Part shown: positions 22,079 to 28,221 of the stretch, piece after piece | Numbering within the stretch: position 1 is the stretch's first letter | Layout: each line of letters starts with the position of its first letter | Assembly: GCA_900752015.1 (NCBI GenBank) | Contig: CAADTZ010000097.1 | Location: forward strand, 1-28,221 | DNA: 28,221 nt | Reading direction: 5' to 3' | Origin: an uncultured Collinsella sp. | GTDB lineage: Bacteria > Actinomycetota > Coriobacteriia > Coriobacteriales > Coriobacteriaceae | The notes under the pieces: model-generated | Databases searched by the model: none | Seen by the model: the letters and a program-made list of their open reading frames with translations, nothing else | What the model was told of the DNA's origin: nothing | Position numbers and translations under genes: made by a program

Positions 22079-22092
22079 AGCAGCACGCCGTT
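22056..22092 (-). terminator. Putative terminator after pheT, overlapping the nik promoter
   Basis: On the minus strand AACGGCG-TG-CTGC pairs with GCAG-TG-CGCCGTT (22060-22092), followed by TTTTGC in all. The stem has a 2-nt internal mismatch and the T-run is short, so it is a moderate terminator. The -35 box of the nik promoter lies in its loop. Confidence 0.5.
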
Positions 22093-22200
22093 ATGTAATG
22101 CGCGTGTCATATATGCAGGCTCAACGGTGCCTTATACCGGGCATAGCGGTCATGTAGGATTCGGCAGCAGCCACCGCTAACCCATACCCCAGCGCAGGAC

Positions 22201-24654
22201 CTAGCCGCGGACCTCGCCGTTTACGCCCTTGCACACCTTGGTGACGATCTTCTGGTGCGCCTTTTCGACCTCTTCGCTGGTGAGCGTGTGGTCGTCGGAG
22301 CGATACGTAAGCGCAAAGGCCATGGACTTCTTGCCCGCTCCGATGCGGATGGGATCGCGGTAGACATCGAACAGGCGCACGCCCTCGAGCAGCTTGCCGC
22401 CGGCACTCGTAATACGACGCTCAAGATCCTCGCAGGTCACAGTGTTGTCGACCACGATAGCAAGGTCGTGCTCAACGGCCGGGTACTGCGAGAACTCACG
22501 GTAGTTCTCCTGGTTGCGGGCGCCCTTGATCAGCTTGTCCAAGTCGAGCTCAAAGGCAACGACGACCTCGTCAATGCCCATAGCCTCGCGCGCCTCGGGG
22601 TGAATCTCGCCAACCCAGCCCAGCACGGTACCGCCCGAGAGCACCTCGGCAGCACGACCCGGCTGCAGGAAGGCATAGCCCTCGCCCTCGACGGGACGGA
22701 AGCGAACCTTCTCGACGCGCAGCTGGGCAAGCAGCTCCTCGACAATGCCCTTGCCAAAGAAGAAACGCAGCTTACGGTACTTCATGTTCCAGGACCGCTC
22801 GCTCCACTGGCCCGACAGCACGCCCGCTACGGACTTGGTCTCCTTGGGCAGGCTGGCGTTCTCGCGACCGTGGAACAAGCTGCCGACCTCGTACAGATGC
22901 ACGTTGGGCGTGCCGTGGGCCTCGTTGTAGGCCACAGACTGCAGCAGACCCGGCAGCAACGAGCGGCGCATCTCGGTCTGCTCGGCCACCAGCGGGTTCA
23001 TGAGCACCACGGGGCAGCCGCGGCCTTCGGTGGACATGCCGATCTTCTCCAGGTCGCCCGGGGCGGCGAAGCCAAAGGTCGTGGTCTCGTTGAGGCCGCA
23101 GGCGCGCAGGATCTCGCCAACCTTGCGGGTGAGCTTCTGCTCGCGGGTCAGGCCGCCGATATGGTTCCTGGCAGCCGGGATGGTCGCCGTCACGCGGCCC
23201 ATGCCCCACAGGCGCAGGACCTCCTCGATCAGGTCGATCTCGCGCGGCAGGTCGGGACGGAAGCTCGGCGGCGTGACCATAAAGTCCTCGCCGTCGCGCT
23301 CGACGGTGCAGCCCAGGCGGGTGAGTGAGCGCTCGATAAAGTCGGGCTCGATGTCAGCACCGCAGATGGCGCGTACGCGGGCCAGGCGCAGCTTGATGCC
23401 GTCGATGGTCTTGGGCGCGGGGAACACGTCCACATAGCCGGGGGCGACCTCGCCGCCGGCGATCTCCTCGATGAGCGCGCAGGTAACGTTGGCAACATCC
23501 ACGCAGCCGGTCTCGTCGACCTGGCGCTCAAAGCGGATGGAGGCGTCGGAGATCAGCGACAGGTCACGGCTGGTGTGCGAGGTGCGGCCGGCGTTGAAGC
23601 AGGCGCTCTCGACCATCACGTCGACGGTGTCGTCCTCAATCTCGGAATCCATGCCACCCATAACGCCGGCCAGCGCCACAGGACGCTCGCCGTCGGTGAT
23701 GAGACCCATGCCGGCGTCGAGCGTACGCTCCTCGCCGTCGAGCGTCGTGAACTTCTCGTCCTGCTGGGCGGCGCGAACGACCACGCGGCGCCTGCCATCG
23801 CGCTCGGCAAAGGTGTCGAGGTCAAAGGCGTGCAGCGGCTGACCAGTGAGCATCATCACATAGTTGGTGATGTCGACGATGTTGTTGTGCGGGCGCACGC
23901 CCAGGGCGTTAAGGCGCTTGACCATCCAGTCGGGCGACGGGCCGACCTTCACGTTGCGCACGATGCGGGCAACGTAGCGGTCGCACAGGCCCTCGTCGGC
24001 AATCTCGACGGAAAGCTCGTCGTCGGTCGCGCGGCCGGTCTCGGCCTTGATGGCGGGCAGCTCAACGTGGAAATCGCGGTCGAAGATGGCGCCGGTCTCG
24101 CGAGCCATGCCGATCATGGACAGGCAGTCGGGGCGGTTGGGCGTGATCTCGCAGTCGAGCACGGTGTCGCTCGAGCCCACGTACTCGGCAAACGGCATGC
24201 CGCAGGGCGTATCCTCGGGCAGGATCATAATGCCGGAGTGGTCGCCACCCAGGCCGAGCTCGCGCGCGGAGCAGTTCATGCCCATGGACACGACGCCGCG
24301 AAGCTTGCTCTTCTTGATCTTGACGTCGCCGGGAAGCACGGCGCCGATCATGGCCGTGACGATGTGGTCGCCGGCCTCAAAGTTCTGCGCGCCGCAGACG
24401 ATCTGCAGCGGAGCGGGATTGCCGTCGGGGTCGAGGTTCTTGTCGCCCACGTCGACCGAGCACACATACATGTGGTCGCTATCGGGGTGCGGGGTCTTGG
24501 TGAGCACCTTGGCGGTCACCACGTGGTCGAAGGACTCGCCCACGGTGTCGATCGCCTCGACCTCGGTGCCGGTACGGATATATTCGTCCGAAAGGGTCTT
24601 GGGATCCTCCGGAATATCGATCATGGTCTTGAGCCAGTCGTAAGAAACACGCAT
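22201..24654 (-). CDS. pheT: Phenylalanyl-tRNA synthetase beta subunit
   Basis: 817 residues, the usual length. MRVSYDWLKTMIDIPED opens the protein. The EMAP/OB-type tRNA-binding domain (about 40-155) includes KSKLRGVVSMGMNCSARELGL. EITPNRPDCLSMIG starts the B3/B4 editing region. The B5 domain and catalytic-like core follow, and the C-terminal ferredoxin-like anticodon-binding domain ends near GVNGEVRG. With PheS it forms the alpha2-beta2 enzyme that charges tRNA-Phe. ATG 24654 lies behind AAAGGAG. It follows pheS after an unusually long 184-nt spacer. Confidence 0.97.
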   Translation of the reverse strand: MRVSYDWLKTMIDIPEDPKTLSDEYIRTGTEVEAIDTVGESFDHVVTAKVLTKTPHPDSDHMYVCSVDVGDKNLDPDGNPAPLQIVCGAQNFEAGDHIVTAMIGAVLPGDVKIKKSKLRGVVSMGMNCSARELGLGGDHSGIMILPEDTPCGMPFAEYVGSSDTVLDCEITPNRPDCLSMIGMARETGAIFDRDFHVELPAIKAETGRATDDELSVEIADEGLCDRYVARIVRNVKVGPSPDWMVKRLNALGVRPHNNIVDITNYVMMLTGQPLHAFDLDTFAERDGRRRVVVRAAQQDEKFTTLDGEERTLDAGMGLITDGERPVALAGVMGGMDSEIEDDTVDVMVESACFNAGRTSHTSRDLSLISDASIRFERQVDETGCVDVANVTCALIEEIAGGEVAPGYVDVFPAPKTIDGIKLRLARVRAICGADIEPDFIERSLTRLGCTVERDGEDFMVTPPSFRPDLPREIDLIEEVLRLWGMGRVTATIPAARNHIGGLTREQKLTRKVGEILRACGLNETTTFGFAAPGDLEKIGMSTEGRGCPVVLMNPLVAEQTEMRRSLLPGLLQSVAYNEAHGTPNVHLYEVGSLFHGRENASLPKETKSVAGVLSGQWSERSWNMKYRKLRFFFGKGIVEELLAQLRVEKVRFRPVEGEGYAFLQPGRAAEVLSGGTVLGWVGEIHPEAREAMGIDEVVVAFELDLDKLIKGARNQENYREFSQYPAVEHDLAIVVDNTVTCEDLERRITSAGGKLLEGVRLFDVYRDPIRIGAGKKSMAFALTYRSDDHTLTSEEVEKAHQKIVTKVCKGVNGEVRG

Positions 24655-24741
24655 CTAGCTCTCCTTTCATACTGAAAGCCTGCGAAGAGATGCAGGTGGA
24701 AACTTCAACTTTGTGAACATTCCTTACAAAGCGAGGGTTGT

Positions 24742-24826
24742 CCAAGTGCGGCAGATCGGCCCGAAAGAGGAGCGCCGCGTACTTTGGTACGCAAGCGACG
24801 AATGAGCGCCGAGGTGCCGTGCTTGG
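24742..24826. repeat. Nested inverted repeat in the pheS-pheT spacer
   Basis: Three nested arms occur: CCAAGTGCGGCA (24742-24753) against TGCCGTGCTTGG (24815-24826) with two mismatches, TCGGC against GCCGA (24756-24760 with 24808-24812), and a perfect GCGTAC-TTTG-GTACGC hairpin (24777-24792). There is no T-run. The sequence may be an RNA processing or stability element, or an inserted repeat-type element. Confidence 0.55.
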
Positions 24827-24838
24827 GCAAGCCGCAGC

Positions 24839-25915
24839 CTAGAACTGATTCAAGAAGCGCATATCGCCAGTCATGAGCGTTCTGAGGTCGGGCAAGTCGT
24901 AGCGCAGTGCCGCGACGCGCTCGGCACCAATACCAAAGGCAAAGCCGGTGTACTTCTCGGGGTCGATGCCGCAGTTGATCAGGACGTTGGGGTCGACCAT
25001 GCCGCAGCCCAGGATCTCGATCCAGCCGCTGTGCTTGCAGAAGTTGCAGCCCTTGCCGCCGCACACGTGGCAGCTCACGTCCACCTCGCAGGAAGGCTCG
25101 GTGAAGGGGAAGAAATGCGGGCGATAACGCGTCTTGCGGTCCTCGCCAAACATGCACTTAACAAAGTAGTCGAGCGTGCCCTTAAGATCGCCAAAGGTGA
25201 TGCCCTCGTCGACGACCAGGCCCTCGATCTGGTTGAACTGCGGCAGGTGGCAGGCGTCGGCCGTGTCGGGACGATAGACGGTGCCCGGGCAGATCATGTA
25301 GATGGGCGGCTTTTGCGACTCCATGGTGTGGATTTGCACGCCCGAGGTCTGGGTGCGCAGCAGCACGTCGGACTCGCCGTGGGCATGAGCCTCGGGGTGC
25401 GCGACGCTGCCGGGGTTGTTGTCGACCACGTAGAAGGTATCGCGGGCCGAACGGCTCGGGTGATCCATGGGGGCGTTGAGCGCGGTGAAGTTGTAGTAGG
25501 AGGTGTCGACCATGGGGCCGGACTCGACGGTGTAGCCGATGCCGCAGAAGATGTCCTCGGCCTCCTCGATGATCTGCTTGATCAGGTGCTGGTGACCGAT
25601 CTGCGGACGGATGCCCGGCAGCGTGATGTCGACGGCCTCGTGCTCGAGTGCGTGCTTGAGGGCGGCGGCCTTCATCTCGGTGGTGCGCTCGTCGAGCATG
25701 CCCTCGATCAGCTGGCGCATCTCGTTGGCGCGCTTGCCCATCACGGGACGATCCTCGGGGGCGAGCTTGCCCATCATGCGCATCAGGCCGGTGATGCGAC
25801 CCTTGCGGCCGAGCAGCTCAACGCGCGCAGCCTCGAGCTTTGCGGCGTCGTCGGCGCCTGCGACGAGCTCCTTGGCCTCTTCCTCGAGTTTGACCAGATC
25901 ATCAATCAGACTCAT
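24839..25915 (-). CDS. pheS: Phenylalanyl-tRNA synthetase alpha subunit
   Basis: 358 residues from ATG 25915, behind AAGGGAAG. An N-terminal coiled-coil tRNA-binding arm (about 1-95) precedes the class II catalytic core. This contains TLPGIRP, YRPDTADACHLPQFNQIEG, FFPFTEPSCEVDV and the motif 3 block GIGAERVAALRY. A CHVCGGKGCNFC cysteine cluster, common in PheS proteins, is present. Upstream in-frame codons belong to the T-box leader and are not coding. Expression is controlled by a Phe T-box, so low charging of tRNA-Phe should raise synthesis. Confidence 0.97.
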   Translation of the reverse strand: MSLIDDLVKLEEEAKELVAGADDAAKLEAARVELLGRKGRITGLMRMMGKLAPEDRPVMGKRANEMRQLIEGMLDERTTEMKAAALKHALEHEAVDITLPGIRPQIGHQHLIKQIIEEAEDIFCGIGYTVESGPMVDTSYYNFTALNAPMDHPSRSARDTFYVVDNNPGSVAHPEAHAHGESDVLLRTQTSGVQIHTMESQKPPIYMICPGTVYRPDTADACHLPQFNQIEGLVVDEGITFGDLKGTLDYFVKCMFGEDRKTRYRPHFFPFTEPSCEVDVSCHVCGGKGCNFCKHSGWIEILGCGMVDPNVLINCGIDPEKYTGFAFGIGAERVAALRYDLPDLRTLMTGDMRFLNQF

Positions 25916-25999
25916 GTCTTCCCTTTCGTCTCTCGCGTATCCGCGCTCCGGGGCGGCTGACGCCGCCCGATGCTGCGGATGCGCGGCCCGGTTCGGTAA

Positions 26000-26285
26000 C
26001 AAAAAACCGTCCTCGGGCATGTGCATTGCCCAAGGACGGTTGAATTCCGCGGTACCACCTTGTTTGACCCGGCGGATGTCTGGCCCGCCGCGCCCACTCT
26101 GTGCCTCTTGTCGCGAGGCTCACGGCTTCCCTACTGAGGCTTTGCTGCCACTGGCCGCGCGCCCGTTGAGGTCGCTGCTCGGGAGTGAACGCTTGGCCCT
26201 TGTCACCGCAGGAAGGCTTGCAGCCCATGACCTTCCCTCTCTTGCCGGCGACGCGGCGGGCAAAACCCTCTCCGTCAACGCATTG
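26000..26285 (-). ncRNA. T-box riboswitch (Phe) of pheST
   Basis: The minus-strand RNA holds the T-box antiterminator sequence AAGGUGGUACCGCGG (26047-26061). It is followed by a terminator formed by AACCGUCCUUGGGC and GCCCGAGGACGGUU (26005-26041) with a run of U. Upstream, GGAAGG/CCUUCC forms the distal part of Stem I and GUCGCC/GGUGAC a lower helix with an AGAGA bulge. A UUC followed by A (26187-26189) lies in the expected specifier loop and matches the Phe codon read by anticodon GAA. The 5' boundary is approximate. Uncharged tRNA-Phe should stabilise the antiterminator. Confidence 0.92.
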
Positions 26286-26289
26286 GGCT

Positions 26290-26418
26290 ATAGGATAACA
26301 CATTCTACGTGTGCATCGCCGCGTTCCGTTTTGTTCGCGCTGGGTACAAGGCAGGTAGCTGTGCAAACTGGCCGTGCACCCGTCTGCGGCGCTCGGCCTG
26401 CGAGATTAAGGATACGGT
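26290..26418. promoter_or_regulatory. Divergent intergenic region between the pheS T-box and the M32 peptidase gene
   Basis: This region must hold a promoter for pheST on the minus strand and probably one for the peptidase on the plus strand. A small inverted repeat CACA-N7-TGTG is present near 26299-26313. No pair of -35/-10 boxes is convincing on either strand. The peptidase ribosome-binding site AAGGA is at 26409-26413. Confidence 0.35.
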
Positions 26419-28002
26419 ATGGGAAAGAAACTCGATAAGAAGGCCAAGGCCGCCGTGGCAAAGGCTGCCAAGGGCGTCAAGGTTGCTAAAGCCGACAAGG
26501 CCGTCAAAAAATTCCGCAAACTCGAGGGCAAGCTGTGGACTCGCGAGTACCTGCTCAAGATTGCCGAGTTCGATGGAGCGACGATTGCTCCTGCCAACGG
26601 TGCTGCCGCCCGTGCCGACGCCATGGGCACGCTTGCCGGCGAGCATCACAAGCTACTGACCAGCGAGAAGTCCGTTGAGCTCGTACGCTCGTTAGCGCGC
26701 GAGACGGTTGCAGGCGGACATGTAGACGACCCGCAGCTGCTCGACGAGATCCGTGTGCTCGGTCGCGACCAGCGCGAGGCAAGCGTCATCCCCACCGAGG
26801 AGGCCGAGGCCTGGACTAGGCTCACCTGCGAGGCCGATGCCGTATGGCACAAGGCCAAGACGGCCAATGACTGGGCGAGCTTTGAGCCCTATGTGGATAG
26901 GATCGTCGCCCAACTTAAGCATCAGGCCGAACTTATGGACCCCAAGCGCGACCCATACGACGTTTGGCTCGACCAGTACGAGCGCGGCCTTTCCGCCAAG
27001 AGCTTCGATGCGTTTTGCGATGAGGTCAAGACGACGGTCGTGCCGCTCGTGCACGCCATCGGCGAGCGCGGCCAGCAGCCCGATGCCGACTTTTTGCACG
27101 CCCGCGTGCCCGAGGCCGCCCAGCGCGCCATGAGCTTCGACCTTATGAAGCTCGTCGGCCTGAACCTGAACGACACCACGCTTGCCTTTACCGAGCACCC
27201 GTTTAGCGAGGGCTTTGCCGTGGGTGACGCGCGCATCGCGACACACATCTACGAGGACGATTGCATCTCCAACGTCTACAGCATCATCCACGAGGCGGGA
27301 CACGCCATGTACGAGCTGGGCGTCAATCCCGCCTATGCGCGTACCTGTCTTGAGGGCGGCACCTCCATGGGCATCCACGAGAGCCAGAGCCGCTTTTTCG
27401 AGAACACCGTGGGTCGCAGCCGCGCCTTTATGGGACCGCTGCTCGAGGTGCTGCGCCGCCACGCACCCGAGGTCTACGGCGACGTCGACGAGGACACGCT
27501 CTACCACGCCGTTAACATCGCGCAGCCGTCGTTGATCCGCACCGAGGCCGATGAGCTCACCTATCCGCTGCACGTTATGGTGCGCTACGAGATCGAGCGC
27601 ATGCTGTTTGCCGGCGAGGCCACAGCCAAGGATATCCCCGCTCTTTGGAATCGCTTCATGGATAGGTACCTGGGCATTCCGGTTCCCGACGACACGCGTG
27701 GTTGCCTGCAGGATACGCACTGGAGCGGCGGCTCGTTTGGCTACTTCCCCACCTATGCGCTGGGCAGCGCCTACGACGCCATGTTTGTGCCGGCCATGTG
27801 CCGCGACGGCATCGACCTTACCGGCGCCTGCGCGAGCGGCGACCTGACACCCGTCCGCGCCTGGCTGGGCGAGCACATTTGGCAGTGGGGCCGCGCCAAG
27901 GACGCGCCGGAGCTCATCAAGGGCGCCTGCGGCATGACGTTCGATGCCCGCTACTACTGCAGCTACCTGCAGGACAAGTTCACCACGCTCTACGAGCTGT
28001 AA
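26419..28002 (+). CDS. M32 family metallocarboxypeptidase
   Basis: 527 residues, close to the family's 500. Conserved M32 blocks occur in order: HPFSEGFAVGDARIATHIYE, the zinc motif HEAGH (291-295), GIHESQSRFFEN with the third ligand Glu321, IRTEADELTYPLHVMVRYEIE, and GYFPTYALG. The enzyme removes C-terminal residues from peptides and is cytoplasmic, as no signal peptide is present. The first 36 residues are a Lys/Ala-rich extension not needed for the fold. ATG 26419 lies 6 nt after AAGGA. It is monocistronic and followed by a strong terminator. Confidence 0.93.
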   Translation: MGKKLDKKAKAAVAKAAKGVKVAKADKAVKKFRKLEGKLWTREYLLKIAEFDGATIAPANGAAARADAMGTLAGEHHKLLTSEKSVELVRSLARETVAGGHVDDPQLLDEIRVLGRDQREASVIPTEEAEAWTRLTCEADAVWHKAKTANDWASFEPYVDRIVAQLKHQAELMDPKRDPYDVWLDQYERGLSAKSFDAFCDEVKTTVVPLVHAIGERGQQPDADFLHARVPEAAQRAMSFDLMKLVGLNLNDTTLAFTEHPFSEGFAVGDARIATHIYEDDCISNVYSIIHEAGHAMYELGVNPAYARTCLEGGTSMGIHESQSRFFENTVGRSRAFMGPLLEVLRRHAPEVYGDVDEDTLYHAVNIAQPSLIRTEADELTYPLHVMVRYEIERMLFAGEATAKDIPALWNRFMDRYLGIPVPDDTRGCLQDTHWSGGSFGYFPTYALGSAYDAMFVPAMCRDGIDLTGACASGDLTPVRAWLGEHIWQWGRAKDAPELIKGACGMTFDARYYCSYLQDKFTTLYEL

Positions 28003-28024
28003 GGCATAACCGACACGCCAACGC

Positions 28025-28066
28025 AAAGGGGACGCCGCGGAACCAATCCGCAGCGTCCCCTTTTTT
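28025..28066 (+). terminator. Rho-independent terminator of the M32 peptidase gene
   Basis: AAGGGGACGCCGCGGA and TCCGCAGCGTCCCCTT pair with one mismatch around a CCAA-type loop, followed by TTTT. Confidence 0.93.
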
Positions 28067-28221
28067 CACCCAATAACTAGGTACCCAATGACTAGTTCGT
28101 TGACGCTAATGTCTTGGCAACGTCAGACACTATGACCCAATCCAGGGGCACGGAAACGACAGGAGCCCCCGCTCGTGACCGCGGGTCGGGGCTGCGACAA
28201 TGTTGTTGAAGTGCCAGAGGC
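28067..28221. other. Non-coding end of the window with short repeats
   Basis: CCCAATAACTAG and CCCAATGACTAG are near-identical direct repeats around 28072-28097. AGCCCC and GGGGCT (near 28163-28192) can form a hairpin. A minus-strand frame is open from the window edge to a stop near 28095, but it is not convincingly protein-like. A gene lying mostly outside the window cannot be excluded. Confidence 0.3.

Noticed and set aside
21955..22200. Cobalamin riboswitch upstream of the CbiM-like gene
   Set aside because: No B12-box-like conserved sequence is visible, and a NikR-type operator explains the regulation better.
22255..25960. Long plus-strand frames opposite pheT and pheS
   Set aside because: Both synthetase subunits are full length and carry all expected motifs on the minus strand.
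26692..28026. 444-codon open frame antisense to the M32 peptidase
   Set aside because: Shadow of a strongly biased gene; no motif, and it runs through the terminator side of the real gene.

Overview
The window looks like chromosome of a high-GC gut actinobacterium of the Coriobacteriia, most likely Collinsella or a close relative. This is inferred from the strong G/C preference at third codon positions, the secretin-free Tad pilus operon, the actinobacterial-type toxin-antitoxin pair and the protein sequences. No 16S or other taxonomic marker is present, so the genus is not proven.

Left part (1-2240): the 3'-truncated end of a glycoside hydrolase family 5 gene (its start at 1002 is present), a gene-free stretch with alternating palindromic repeats, tRNA-Phe(GAA) with its own promoter and terminator, and a small toxin-antitoxin operon. 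Next (2241-11846, minus strand) is a twelve-gene tight adherence (Tad/Flp) pilus operon in transcription order: cpaB, cpaE/tadZ, cpaF/tadA, tadB, tadC, flp, a one-TM protein of unknown role, a second Flp-like pilin, tadE, a very large TadG-like protein, a second TadE-like protein, and a DUF192 protein. Almost all of these genes overlap or abut. No prepilin peptidase is encoded here.

Middle (12099-18174): rsgA (ribosome assembly GTPase) and a P-type Ca2+ ATPase on the minus strand, then pyruvate kinase on the plus strand. The ATPase is preceded by an RNA leader in which two hairpins can form a perfect 7-bp loop-loop contact. The second hairpin contains the Shine-Dalgarno sequence.

Right part (18312-28221): a zinc-dependent phospholipase C-like protein and a three-gene ECF-type metal importer (NikM/CbiM with a PDGLE domain, NikQ/CbiQ, NikO/CbiO). 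The importer promoter carries a perfect GTGTTAC-N14-GTAACAC site, which matches the NikR operator type described in Desulfovibrio, so nickel is the likely substrate. Then come pheT and pheS, led by a Phe T-box riboswitch and separated by an unusual 184-nt structured spacer, and finally a divergent M32 metallocarboxypeptidase.

The most notable items are the ATPase leader RNA, the NikR-type operator, the GH5 protein that appears to have lost its acid/base glutamate, the cluster of inverted repeats upstream of the tad operon, and the palindrome overlapping the toxin-antitoxin promoter. No CRISPR array, prophage, insertion sequence or wholly unfamiliar multigene system was found.
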